Of a stretch of 62,897 bases of DNA, positions 26,474 through 35,219 are shown piece after piece. Positions within the stretch are counted from its first letter, which is position 1; the number at the start of each line of letters is the position of its first letter. Origin of the DNA: an uncultured Campylobacter sp. (GTDB lineage Bacteria; Campylobacterota; Campylobacteria; Campylobacterales; Campylobacteraceae). The DNA lies in NCBI RefSeq assembly GCF_937981295.1, contig NZ_CALJPC010000045.1, positions 1 to 62,897 of the forward strand, given 5' to 3'. The notes below the pieces were generated by a model, which did not search any database, was not told the DNA's origin, and worked only from the letters and a program-made list of their open reading frames with translations. The translations under genes were made by a program, and so were the position numbers.

Positions 26474-27331
26474 TCAGCTTACTAGTCTCGTTGCATCTTG
26501 GATATTGATATTTAGTCCGAGCTGTTCGTTGCTTAGCCCAAGAGCAAGGCCAACCAGCTGAGATAGGTGGATGATCGGCTTTCTTACTTTAGAATCCCTT
26601 GCTTCTTGGTATCGCTCCTGATAGATATCTAGCTGCATCTGACATAGCGGACAAGGGGTAACTACGACGTCCGCTCCGTGCTCGGCAGCGTCATTTACGA
26701 TCTCGCTTGACATTTTAGATACCGATTTTACCGCAGGATAGCTAGCGTGAAAGCCGCAGCAATCAAGGCGTTTTTCAAAAGGCACGATCTGAGCGCCAAG
26801 TGCGCTAACTACCGCTTCAAAGCTTTTCGGATTGGTAGAGCTCTCCTTTTTAAGCTCGCGCTCCGGTCTTAATGAGTGGCAGCCGTAAAATAGAGCTACT
26901 TTTAAGTTTGTTAGCGGTCTCGTGACCTTGGCTTTTAGAGTGTCTAAGCTTTGATATAGCACCCAAAGCAAGCTCGTTATCTCGGTACTTCCCTGATACT
27001 GCATACCGCCCTCTTTTAAAAAGGTATTGATATAGCTTTTGGCTCCCTTATCCAACGCAAGCTTTGCTTTAGTTAGAGTTAGCATACAGGTGGAGCAGGT
27101 AGTTAGCAGAGGCATATTCATACCCTCGGCTAGCGCGATGTTTCTGGCATTGGCTACTAAGCTTGCCATAGGATCGACGCATTGAGCTTGACTAGCTCCG
27201 CAGCAGCTCCAGCCTTTTATCTCATGAAGTTTAATACCCAGCACTGGAGCGATCGCTTCAAGTGAAATTTTAGATTCCTTTGCGGCTTGACTTAAAACGC
27301 AACCCGGGAAAAATGCAAATTCGTTATTCAT
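26474..27331 (-). CDS. mfrE: Methylmenaquinol:fumarate reductase subunit MfrE
   Basis: Anchor subunit of the unusual periplasmic fumarate reductase (previously called SdhC/E). 285 aa with two cysteine-rich CCG domains of the heterodisulfide reductase B type: FFPGCVLSQ and WSCCGASQAQC in the first half, YGCHSLRPE, LDCCGFHASYP and TPCPLCQMQ in the second. It lacks membrane-spanning haem-b segments, as expected for the class E complexes. Located 10 bases after mfrB. Confidence 0.9.
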   Translation of the reverse strand: MNNEFAFFPGCVLSQAAKESKISLEAIAPVLGIKLHEIKGWSCCGASQAQCVDPMASLVANARNIALAEGMNMPLLTTCSTCMLTLTKAKLALDKGAKSYINTFLKEGGMQYQGSTEITSLLWVLYQSLDTLKAKVTRPLTNLKVALFYGCHSLRPERELKKESSTNPKSFEAVVSALGAQIVPFEKRLDCCGFHASYPAVKSVSKMSSEIVNDAAEHGADVVVTPCPLCQMQLDIYQERYQEARDSKVRKPIIHLSQLVGLALGLSNEQLGLNINIQDATRLVS

Positions 27332-27341
27332 CCTCTCCTCC

Positions 27342-28316
27342 TTATTCTATCTCGCCACTAGCTTGAGCTTTGCGTGCGGCCTCTATCATCTTAACGAGTC
27401 CTGCATGTCCTTCAATCTCCTCGCCTCCGAATACGTGCAAAGGATTCATCTTGCCCGCAGCCATTAAATTTGCCGCTACGTCCATCTTGCCCATATTTGC
27501 AAATACGCCTTCGCTTCTTAAAGCAAGCTTGATCTCGTTTAACCTTCCGCTTCCCTCTACGATGTCTAGCAGGAATGCTTCCGCATGTCCTGGACCGCTT
27601 CCTGCGGTAAGTCCTTTTTTCATCGCTAAGGCGCGAAGTGCGGTAATATCGCTTTGAGCGCTTATACCTTTAGGGCAGCGATCAGCGCACTCTTGGCAGT
27701 GTACGCATAGCCATAATCCGTTTAGCACTGCAGGCTTTAGATGAGGCATAGCGTCCCTGCTTCTTGAATCAAATGCGGCACGGTTAGCATGCGTAAAAAC
27801 AAAGGGTTGCATATAATCGCTCGCATCGGCTCCAAGTTTATTGCATTCGCTAGCGCAGCAGCCGCAAAGTATGCAATCCCACTGCTTTTTTACGCGTTCC
27901 ATCTGCTCAGGGCTTTGTTTACAGCCCTTTTCGGCGCTAAATTCTTTCTTAGGAGTAATAGTAGGTTTAATCTTTCTTAAATTTTCGATACTAGGTTCCC
28001 AATCCACTACTAGATCCGAGATCACTCGAAAATTATTTAGCGGAGAGATCGTAAAGCTATCGGGGTTCTCATACTCTGCAAGCAGAGCCTCCATTTTGGT
28101 ATCGCAGGCAAGATATGAGTGTCCGTTTACCCTTACGGCACAGGCTCCGCATATCGCCATACGGCACGCTGCGGTAAAATTTAAAGTGATGTCTAAATTT
28201 TGCTTTATAAATTGCAAAACTCCAAGCAGGGTCTTTCCTTTTATCTGCTCTAAACTAAGCTCATAGGCTTGCTTATAATTTTTGCTTCCGTCGAAGCGGT
28301 CTATGATAAATTTCAT
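27342..28316 (-). CDS. mfrB: Methylmenaquinol:fumarate reductase iron-sulfur subunit MfrB
   Basis: Electron transfer subunit of 324 aa, longer than classical FrdB (about 240) through a C-terminal extension. The 2Fe-2S ligands are in CRMAICGACAVRV, followed by C in SYLACDTKM. CILCGCCASECNK holds 4Fe-4S ligands and CVHCQECADRCPKG the second set. The start overlaps the mfrA stop by 4 bases. It has no signal peptide of its own and is presumably carried out with Tat-exported MfrA. Confidence 0.93.
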   Translation of the reverse strand: MKFIIDRFDGSKNYKQAYELSLEQIKGKTLLGVLQFIKQNLDITLNFTAACRMAICGACAVRVNGHSYLACDTKMEALLAEYENPDSFTISPLNNFRVISDLVVDWEPSIENLRKIKPTITPKKEFSAEKGCKQSPEQMERVKKQWDCILCGCCASECNKLGADASDYMQPFVFTHANRAAFDSRSRDAMPHLKPAVLNGLWLCVHCQECADRCPKGISAQSDITALRALAMKKGLTAGSGPGHAEAFLLDIVEGSGRLNEIKLALRSEGVFANMGKMDVAANLMAAGKMNPLHVFGGEEIEGHAGLVKMIEAARKAQASGEIE

Positions 28317-30193
28317 TGAGGTTTCCTTCCGTCAAGAGAGAATTCCGTAACGACGACCTCTTTGTAGCCCAAGCTTAGCTCTCCTGCGTCGTTCATCGTC
28401 ACGATACTGTGCTTTAAGAAATTTTTATCGTCGCGCTTCGGATAGTCCTCTCTGGTATGTGCGCCGCGGCTTTCCAGCCTCTTTTGCGCAGCCAAACACG
28501 CACAGCGCGCAAGCAGGATTAAATTTCCAAGCTCGACGTAGTCGGTAAATGCGGTATTCATAACTGGATTTACATCCGCGACGCGTAGCTCGTCGTAGCG
28601 CGCCTTAATGCCTTCTAAATTTTGCGAAAGCAGATCGAGCTTCTCGCCGGTTCTAAAGATGCCCATATTGTCCCAAAGCTGCGCGCCTAGCTCTTCGCGC
28701 AACTCATACATCTCGTTTGCCTTGCCCGAGCCGTTTGCGATCTGCTTAAATTTAGCCTGCCATTTTTGCGCCAGCTCGCTCGCTCTTTTACCCGAGCCGA
28801 ATCCCTCCTGCTTCGCGGCATAATCCGCTGCGCCTAGTCCTGCGAGTTTGCCCGTAACGACTGCGTCGGTCAAAGAATTTCCGCCCAAGCGGTTTGCGCC
28901 GTGGATCGAAATGCAAGACGCTTCGCCCGCGGTGTAAAGCCCCGAAATTTTAGTGCTCATATCGCCGAATTTAGACACTTCGATGCCGCCCATCGAGTAG
29001 TGTGCGGTCGGACGAATCGGAATAGGCTGTTCGATCAGATCGATACCCTCAAACAAAATGGCGGTGTGTCTGATCTTAGGAAGGGCTTTTAAAATTTTAT
29101 CTTTTCCGAGGTGCCTTACGTCAAGCAGCACGTATGCGCCTAGCCCCTCGCCGTATCCCCTGCCCTCGCGGATTTCGGTTTCGATCGCGCGAGCTACGAC
29201 ATCGCGCGGCGCAAGCTCCATCTTTTCGTGGTAGTTTTTCATAAAGCGCTCGCCTTTGTTGTTGAGCAGATATCCGCCCTCGCCGCGTGCAGCTTCGGTA
29301 ATGAGCGCGCCGCCGCTTTTGATACCGGTCGGATGAAACTGCACCATCTCCGGATCGCTGAATCCAAGACCTGCGCGCAGTGCAGCCGCGATACCGTCGC
29401 CGGTAGCGATATAAGGCACCGAGGTGCGGTTGTAAAACATCCTCGTATATCCGCCCGTTGCGATTACCAAGGCTTTGCAAAGCACGGGATAAAAATCGCC
29501 GGTTTGGATATTTCGAAGCACGACGCCCTCGCATTTGCCGTCAGGAGCGCTGATCTCAAGCAACTCGTGATCGATTAGAAATTTCACGCCGTTGCTAACC
29601 GCATCGTCAAAACAGGCGTGCATCAAGATATGACCCGTCTTATCGGCGGAGTAGTTGCATCGTTTTTTAGACGCGCCGCCCATAAAGCGCTGTGCTACGC
29701 CGCCAGGGACGCCGCTTTCTTTGCCGTCCACGCCGCCACTGGCGTTTCTGGAAAACAGCGTGCCGATATAATCCATCTCGGCAATCGTAGGGCCTGCAAG
29801 CTCGCAAAATTTAATCGCGGCGTCCTGATCTACGAGATATGCGCCGCCCTTTACGGTGTCGTAGGCGTGAAGCTTATATGAATCGCCGTCACTAAAACTC
29901 GTAACGCCGTTGATACCGCCTTCCGCCATACAGGTGGCGTTGCGCGAAGGCATCATCTTCGTAGCTACTACGACGCTGAGATTTGGATTACTCTTTCTTA
30001 CCGCTACGGCTGCACGTAGACCCGCGCCTCCCGAGCCGATGATAAGTACGTCCACGCTAGGAAGGCTGCCTTCGTTGCCGCCGCCTCCGCTTTTACTTTT
30101 GTCGGTATCCACGCAGCCGCTAAGGCTAAGCGCGCCGACGCTGATACAGGCCGATTTCAAAAAATCGCGTCTGTTGAAATTTGATTCACTCAT
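28313..30193 (-). CDS. mfrA: Methylmenaquinol:fumarate reductase flavoprotein MfrA
   Basis: Periplasmic fumarate-reducing flavoprotein of 626 aa. I start at 30193 (MSESNF), directly behind GGAGAGGAAA, instead of four codons upstream. The Tat signal is NRRDFLKSACISVGALSLSG. FAD binding is at VDVLIIGSGGAGLRAA. Active-site blocks of the fumarate reductase family are present: TEAARGEGGYLL with the proton-relay arginine, HYSMGGIEV and GANRLGGNSL. At the position where classical FrdA/SdhA link FAD through histidine there is alanine (SRNATCMAEGG, Ala86 in this numbering), as reported for Wolinella MfrA, which binds FAD non-covalently. Confidence 0.95.
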   Translation of the reverse strand: MSESNFNRRDFLKSACISVGALSLSGCVDTDKSKSGGGGNEGSLPSVDVLIIGSGGAGLRAAVAVRKSNPNLSVVVATKMMPSRNATCMAEGGINGVTSFSDGDSYKLHAYDTVKGGAYLVDQDAAIKFCELAGPTIAEMDYIGTLFSRNASGGVDGKESGVPGGVAQRFMGGASKKRCNYSADKTGHILMHACFDDAVSNGVKFLIDHELLEISAPDGKCEGVVLRNIQTGDFYPVLCKALVIATGGYTRMFYNRTSVPYIATGDGIAAALRAGLGFSDPEMVQFHPTGIKSGGALITEAARGEGGYLLNNKGERFMKNYHEKMELAPRDVVARAIETEIREGRGYGEGLGAYVLLDVRHLGKDKILKALPKIRHTAILFEGIDLIEQPIPIRPTAHYSMGGIEVSKFGDMSTKISGLYTAGEASCISIHGANRLGGNSLTDAVVTGKLAGLGAADYAAKQEGFGSGKRASELAQKWQAKFKQIANGSGKANEMYELREELGAQLWDNMGIFRTGEKLDLLSQNLEGIKARYDELRVADVNPVMNTAFTDYVELGNLILLARCACLAAQKRLESRGAHTREDYPKRDDKNFLKHSIVTMNDAGELSLGYKEVVVTEFSLDGRKPQ

Positions 30194-30216
30194 TTTCCTC
30201 TCCATTTGAGAAATTC

Positions 30217-30244
30217 TTAGTTTAAGTTTAAAGTTCTAAACTAA
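30217..30244. promoter_or_regulatory. Inverted repeat in the mfrA/LysR divergent promoter
   Basis: TTAGTTTA and TAAACTAA are perfect 8-base arms with a 12-base centre, 24-51 bases upstream of the mfrA start in the 141-base gap shared with the divergent LysR gene. The position suits an operator that controls mfrABE and possibly the regulator itself. It is the best candidate site for the adjacent LysR protein, but this is inferred from location and symmetry only. Confidence 0.5.
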
Positions 30245-30334
30245 AAGCGTAATTTTAGTTTCATTTTTAACATAAGTCAAATATTATTTAGTGTATCATT
30301 TCATAAGAATTAAATTATCAATTGGAGAGGCTAA

Positions 30335-31240
30335 ATGAATTTGCATCGCATGGAGCTAGTATTAAAAGTAGCAGAATTCCGTAGCTTTACTAAGGCTGCC
30401 GAGGCACTTAAAATCCCGCAGCCGTCGCTATCACAGAGCATTTTATCACTGGAACGTGAGCTTGGAGCGCAGCTTTTTAACCGCACGAGTAATCCCATTT
30501 CGCTTACGCACGCGGGAAAAATTTATGCTAGTAAAGCCAAAGTCATTTTTGATGCCATAAACGACCTAAAAAACGATATCTCTGAAATAAGCGGCGTAAA
30601 AAATGATAAAATTCGCATCGGTTTTTCGCAAAACGGCTATAATCTACTGCCGTCGCTACTGCCGATGTTTTGCAAGAAATTTAAGGATTCGGATCTACAA
30701 ATCACGCAGTTTTCTTCTGCGCTTAGCATTCGCGAAATGCTACTTCAAGGTGATCTTGATGTCGGTATGCTGATACTGCCCATCGATATGAGCGGGCTTG
30801 ACGGGGTTAAAATTCTAACGCAAAAAACCTATGTCGCTCTAAGCTCCACCCATCCGCTCTCGCTTGAGTTTAAAAACGAATCTATTCCCAAAATTGACAT
30901 TTCGCGCTTAAAAGAGGAAAGATTTATCCTGCCTAATCAAAGCCTAAGAAGCGCCGAGCAGATAGATGCATTTTTTGCCGCCGCAGGCTTTGCGCCGAAA
31001 GTGCTGTGTCGTACGGAGACCTTTGATATCGCCAATGCTATCGTCGCAAGCGGCGCAGGAGCGTGCTTTAGCATACCGCAGATGATAAAAGAAGATAAGG
31101 CAAGTAGGATAAAGCTCTTTGATGTAGGCGCGCGCGAGCTCGATAATACGCTGATAATCGCCTACAAAAAAGGCAAACGTCTAAACCATCTAGCGCAAGC
31201 ATTTATCAAAACCGCGCAAAAAATCGCTAATGAAATTTAA
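30335..31240 (+). CDS. LysR-type transcriptional regulator
   Basis: 301-aa regulator. The N-terminal helix-turn-helix reads LKVAEFRSFTKAAEALKIPQ then PSLSQSILSLERELGAQLFN (about residues 9-50), followed by an effector domain of the LysR substrate-binding type. It is divergent from mfrABE across a short shared promoter region with a perfect inverted repeat, so mfrABE control and self-regulation are the natural hypotheses. A ribosome site, GGAGAGG, precedes the ATG. The effector is unknown. Confidence 0.9.
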   Translation: MNLHRMELVLKVAEFRSFTKAAEALKIPQPSLSQSILSLERELGAQLFNRTSNPISLTHAGKIYASKAKVIFDAINDLKNDISEISGVKNDKIRIGFSQNGYNLLPSLLPMFCKKFKDSDLQITQFSSALSIREMLLQGDLDVGMLILPIDMSGLDGVKILTQKTYVALSSTHPLSLEFKNESIPKIDISRLKEERFILPNQSLRSAEQIDAFFAAAGFAPKVLCRTETFDIANAIVASGAGACFSIPQMIKEDKASRIKLFDVGARELDNTLIIAYKKGKRLNHLAQAFIKTAQKIANEI

Positions 31241-31445
31241 AAATTTATAGCTCTCAACGATAAATGAGAGATTGAGCTTTTGCGGTACTTTGCCTCTGCA
31301 TTAGCTTTTGCATAAAAAATTTTAGAGCAGATTTTGCTCAAGTTTAGGTAAAATTTCAAACTAAGCTTAAATTAGAATTTTGCCAATAAAATTTTTTATT
31401 GCTAAAATTTCACTCACAATTTACGACGGAATTTAGAGCGAAATT

Positions 31446-33089
31446 CTAATTTTTCACTCCATTTAAAATATCCAAATCCTTGTTATACACCTTGGTATCT
31501 ACTTCAAAAATTCCAAGCAGCGTGTGAAAAAGATTATCGTGCGAAAAAGCATCGTCCTTATGCGATTTAAGTACGCTCAGATCGTATCTTTCGCGCATTT
31601 TTCCCTCACCTAGCCAAACAATCGCACCGATATGCTTTTGCGCCTCGGGAGCGAAAAGATAGGGCATGCCGTGCAGATAAACGCCGCCCTCGCCGAGGCT
31701 CTCGCCGTGATCGCTCATATAGATCATCGCCGTTTCGTGCGTCTTAGAATATGGTTTTAAAAATTCTACAACCTTGCTTAAAAAATAATCCGTGTATAAA
31801 ATCGCGTTATCGTAGGCATTTGAAATTTCTTGCTGCGAGCAGTTTTCAAGCTCGTTATCGCGACAAACGGGGCTAAATTTTTCAAATTCTTTCTTATAGC
31901 GCTTAAAATACGCAGGCCCGTGATTGCCCATCTGATGCAGCACGATTAATACATCTTTGCCCGCGTTTTCGGCGATAAATTTATCAAGCCCCGCAAGCAT
32001 CCCCTCATCCCTGCACTCCACATCGCAGATCGGATTATTTTGCGGAATTTTAAAATCCTGATATTTTACGCGCAGCGCCACACCCTTGGAATCGGAATTG
32101 TTATCGCGCCACAAAATCGCCATGTCATCAGCGCGGTTTAGTATGTCTAATACGTTTTGCTCCTCTGCGGCCTTTTCAACGCTAAATTCATCGCGATTTA
32201 GCAGCGAAAACATGCACGGCACGCTTTGCGCCGTCGAAGTGCCGCAAGAATGGGTATTACTTAGGCTTACGACGCCCTGCTCTTTGGCTAGTAGCGGATT
32301 AGTATCTCGCTCGTAGCCGTTTAGCGAAAATCTATCCGCTCTCGCCGCTTCGCCCACGACTACGACGACGAGCTTTTTTGGGCTTGTAGAATTTTCATCG
32401 ATATGCGCGTCCATAGCGATTTGCATCAGAGGCTGTGAGCCCTGCTTTTTAGATTTCGCGGCAAATTTAACGCCGCTGTAGATCCAATATCCGGGATTTG
32501 CGTAGCTGCGTAAAATTTTATGCTCTCTGAAAAATGACGCGTAGTATTTGCTAAATCCAAAAAGCAGCGCCGCGATGATCGCTATGCAAATGCCTGCCGC
32601 TTTGAGCTTAGCTAAAATTTCAAATTTAAGCGGACGGTATCTAACGCGCAAGCGAGCGATCAGCACGCAGGGCAAGACGCCCAGCACCAGCACGTAAATC
32701 GCCAGTCGCAGACTGAAAAGATCCGCCGACTCGGCAAAGTTCGTCTGGGCTGCGTTACGGATCATCTCCGAATCGATTACGACGTTATAGCTATCCATGA
32801 AATACGCCGTAAACGACGAAATAAAAAAGCATATCATCAAAATCGGCTTGGTTGTATAACGCGAGCTAAAAATCGTAAAAAATAGTGTCAAAAAAGCGAT
32901 CAAAGCCGCCATGTCGCAGACAAAATAGATAAAATTTAGCCCTGAAATTCCGTAGGCATTTATGATATTTTTGAAAAACGAGAAGTTAAAAAATGCCACA
33001 AAAGCAAGCGAGCTTAGAAAAATAAGCTTCTGCTGCGACGGATTTTTGAAAAAACTAGGCACGAAGCGTTCCTTGAGATAAAATTTCAA
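31446..33089 (-). CDS. Phosphoethanolamine transferase, EptA/EptC family
   Basis: Membrane enzyme of 547 aa with about five N-terminal membrane segments (residues 20-190) and a periplasmic sulfatase-like domain. Visible active-site features are VVVGEAARADRF (zinc ligand Glu), the nucleophile region THSCGTSTAQSVPCMF, YMSDHGESLGE with Asp and His ligands, and HGMPY. The family moves phosphoethanolamine from phosphatidylethanolamine to lipid A, and in Campylobacter also to flagellar rod protein and glycans. It is divergent from the PepSY/two-component operon, so it may belong to the same envelope-stress response. Start at 33089 chosen as the first ATG before a basic N-terminus. Confidence 0.9.
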   Translation of the reverse strand: MKFYLKERFVPSFFKNPSQQKLIFLSSLAFVAFFNFSFFKNIINAYGISGLNFIYFVCDMAALIAFLTLFFTIFSSRYTTKPILMICFFISSFTAYFMDSYNVVIDSEMIRNAAQTNFAESADLFSLRLAIYVLVLGVLPCVLIARLRVRYRPLKFEILAKLKAAGICIAIIAALLFGFSKYYASFFREHKILRSYANPGYWIYSGVKFAAKSKKQGSQPLMQIAMDAHIDENSTSPKKLVVVVVGEAARADRFSLNGYERDTNPLLAKEQGVVSLSNTHSCGTSTAQSVPCMFSLLNRDEFSVEKAAEEQNVLDILNRADDMAILWRDNNSDSKGVALRVKYQDFKIPQNNPICDVECRDEGMLAGLDKFIAENAGKDVLIVLHQMGNHGPAYFKRYKKEFEKFSPVCRDNELENCSQQEISNAYDNAILYTDYFLSKVVEFLKPYSKTHETAMIYMSDHGESLGEGGVYLHGMPYLFAPEAQKHIGAIVWLGEGKMRERYDLSVLKSHKDDAFSHDNLFHTLLGIFEVDTKVYNKDLDILNGVKN

Positions 33090-33269
33090 GTTGAAATTTT
33101 ACGGCGTTTTGGTAAATGCTCGGAAATTCCGCGCTTTGTATCTCACAAATCGCAGCAAAATTTTTGTGAAATTTTAAAATTCCGCGCGTATTCATCTTAG
33201 CTTCATCTTGGAATTTTAAAATTGCGCCATCCAAAATAAAATTTGGAAATAAAATCAAAAGGATTAAAG

Positions 33270-33773
33270 ATGAAAAATCTTAAAGCTTTAGGCGCGCTCG
33301 CCGCTACATTCGCCCTTGCGGGTGCATTAAACGCAGGAAACTTTAGCGAAAAAGATGCTAAAGTTTCATTCGATCAAGCGATAGGGATCGCACAGCAAAA
33401 CTTTGGTGACGCGACTATAAAAAGCGTAGAAATCGACGATGAGCACGGAAGGCTCGTCTATGAGATAGAGTTGCATAAAGAAGGTAGCGAAAACGAGATC
33501 AAAATCGACGCTCAAAGCGGCGAAATTTTAAAGACTCAAACGCAAAAGAAGCTAAAGCCTAGTAAAATTGATTATTCGCAGGTCAAAATCAGTGCCGCAG
33601 ACGCTCGCGCCAAAGCACTTAGCGCAAACGCCAGCTGGGATTTTCGCGAGGTCGATTTAGAAAGTAACGGTGGTAAGCCCGCATACGAAGTCAAACTACG
33701 CCAGGGCATGAGCAAAAAAGAGGTGCTAATCGACGCTGCTACGGGCGAGCAGATCTTGCAGCGTCAAAAATAA
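33270..33773 (+). CDS. Periplasmic double PepSY domain protein
   Basis: 167-aa exported protein. I start at 33270, where AGGATTAAAG precedes ATG, which gives a clean signal peptide (MKNLKALGALAATFALAGAL, then NA). Two PepSY repeats follow: about residues 33-88, ending IDAQSGEIL, and 104-165, ending IDAATGEQIL. PepSY domains inhibit peptidases or bind sensor kinases. It leads an operon with a response regulator and sensor kinase, as often seen for PepSY proteins, so a role in signal input is plausible. Confidence 0.85.
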   Translation: MKNLKALGALAATFALAGALNAGNFSEKDAKVSFDQAIGIAQQNFGDATIKSVEIDDEHGRLVYEIELHKEGSENEIKIDAQSGEILKTQTQKKLKPSKIDYSQVKISAADARAKALSANASWDFREVDLESNGGKPAYEVKLRQGMSKKEVLIDAATGEQILQRQK

Positions 33774-33786
33774 GCAAAGGCGTGAG

Positions 33787-34425
33787 ATGAAAAATCAAAG
33801 TTTAAAGGGTGGAACAGATAGCTCCGCCCAAACTAGTGAGGCTTTGGATGCTAGGGATTTTAGCATAAACAAAAACGCTGATGCTATAACTTATGGTACC
33901 CAAAATGTAGACGCAGCTAAAAATTTAGATGAAAATGCGCAAGATTTTTCGGTAAATTTAGCAAGCGAAACAAGCGAGCGGAATCTCGCGCCCTGCGAGC
34001 AAAATTCTAAAGATTTTTCTAGCGTGGAATGTTGCGAAAATCAAAAAATTTCTGCGGATGCGAAAGATTATAAGGACGAGCGGAATTCTTTGCAGACGCA
34101 AGACTTATCAAGTGTACGAAATTTCACTAGCGAGCAAAATTTCGCCGATACGCAAAATTTTTCAGATATAAGTAATTTAGCAAGCGCGAAAGATTATGCC
34201 AGCGCAGCAAGCTGCGCAGAGGTTTGTAATTCTTGCAAGCCAGTGCTTTGCAGCCGCTGTAAACGCGAAATCGCTAAGCAAAATTTCAAGCTTGGCTGCG
34301 TAGGATTTGGGCTTTTTGCGCTAAATATCGCAGCAGGCGCACTAAATTTTTTAGGGCAGTTAGGAAGCATAGCGGATAAAAAGGCAAGCGAGATTAGAGC
34401 TAGACAAAAGGCATCTGCGAATTAG
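33787..34425 (+). CDS. Repeat-built protein with CxxC pair and membrane segment
   Basis: 212 aa with no recognised family. Residues 1-150 are low complexity, rich in Asn, Ser, Asp and Gln, with repeated motifs of the type QNF-A/S-D and NLAS that match the window-wide pentapeptide arrays. A compact end follows: CNSCKPVLCSRCKREI (two CxxC pairs, a possible small zinc site) and a hydrophobic segment (FGLFALNIAAGALNFLG) before a basic tail. It lies 13 bases after the PepSY gene and ahead of the response regulator, so it is probably cotranscribed. It could be a small zinc-ribbon membrane protein whose front was expanded by the repeat, or a gene largely derived from the repeat. Confidence 0.5.
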   Translation: MKNQSLKGGTDSSAQTSEALDARDFSINKNADAITYGTQNVDAAKNLDENAQDFSVNLASETSERNLAPCEQNSKDFSSVECCENQKISADAKDYKDERNSLQTQDLSSVRNFTSEQNFADTQNFSDISNLASAKDYASAASCAEVCNSCKPVLCSRCKREIAKQNFKLGCVGFGLFALNIAAGALNFLGQLGSIADKKASEIRARQKASAN

Positions 34426-34556
34426 CGCAGCTCCCAACGCTACTGAAATTTAGTGGTGCATAAAGCGAGCAGGTTTACACATCTAAGGCGCCGCAAAATT
34501 TATACGTTTTTGGCTAAAATGGCGGATTAGAATTAGCAAAATTTTAAAGGAGCACT

Positions 34557-35219
34557 TTGAGAATTTTACTTGTCGAGGATGAAAAAGATCTAAATCAAAT
34601 CATCGCAAAATGTCTGAAAAAGAACGGCTACAGCGTAGATTGCGCCTTTTGCGGCAAGGAAGCGCTAGAGTTTTTGGATGTCGCGAAATATGACGCTATC
34701 GTGCTTGATGCGATGATGCCCGTGATGGACGGCTTTGAGTTTTTGAAGGCGGCGCGGGCGCGCAGACTGGGCACGCCGGTTTTATTTTTAACTGTGAGGG
34801 GCGCCAAAGAAGATATCGTCGCAGGGCTTGATATGGGCGCAGACGATTATATGGTTAAGCCCTTTGATTTTCGTGAGCTTTTGGCGCGACTTCGCGCAAT
34901 TATCAGGCGTAAAAACGCTACTGCGGATAACGAAATTGTCATAAGGCAAGTGCGCCTAAATCTAAGCAAAAAATTGGTCGTCTGCGCGGGCGAGGTAGTG
35001 GAGCTAACGGGTAAGGAATATAGAATTTTAGAGCTTTTGATGCTAAATCGCGGTGCGATTTTGAGTCGAGAACAAATCGGCGAGAGCATTTGGGATTTTA
35101 GCGACGAAACAAGCTCAAATGTTATCGATGTTTTAATCAAAAATATCCGCAAAAAGCTAGGCGAGCACGGCGATATAATAGAAACGAAGCGAGGGCTTGG
35201 CTATGTCGTGGCAAAATAG
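34557..35219 (+). CDS. OmpR-family response regulator
   Basis: 220 aa. Receiver domain with acidic pocket (LVEDEKD), phospho-accepting aspartate in IVLDAMMPVMDGFEF (near residue 52), TVRGAKED switch and KPFDF. The C-terminal winged helix includes LTGKEYRILELLMLN and the family end VIDVLIKNIRKKLGE. The start is TTG at 34557 behind AAAGGAG. It overlaps the kinase gene, so the two are a matched pair. Confidence 0.93.
   Translation: MRILLVEDEKDLNQIIAKCLKKNGYSVDCAFCGKEALEFLDVAKYDAIVLDAMMPVMDGFEFLKAARARRLGTPVLFLTVRGAKEDIVAGLDMGADDYMVKPFDFRELLARLRAIIRRKNATADNEIVIRQVRLNLSKKLVVCAGEVVELTGKEYRILELLMLNRGAILSREQIGESIWDFSDETSSNVIDVLIKNIRKKLGEHGDIIETKRGLGYVVAK

Noticed and set aside
28313..30193. Succinate dehydrogenase flavoprotein SdhA
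   Set aside because: Tat signal, alanine at the FAD-link position and the CCG-type third subunit point to the periplasmic Mfr complex.
31251..31275. CTCTCA-N8-TGAGAG hairpin after the LysR gene as a terminator
   Set aside because: Short stem and no adjacent T-run; position is suggestive but the evidence is too thin for a feature.
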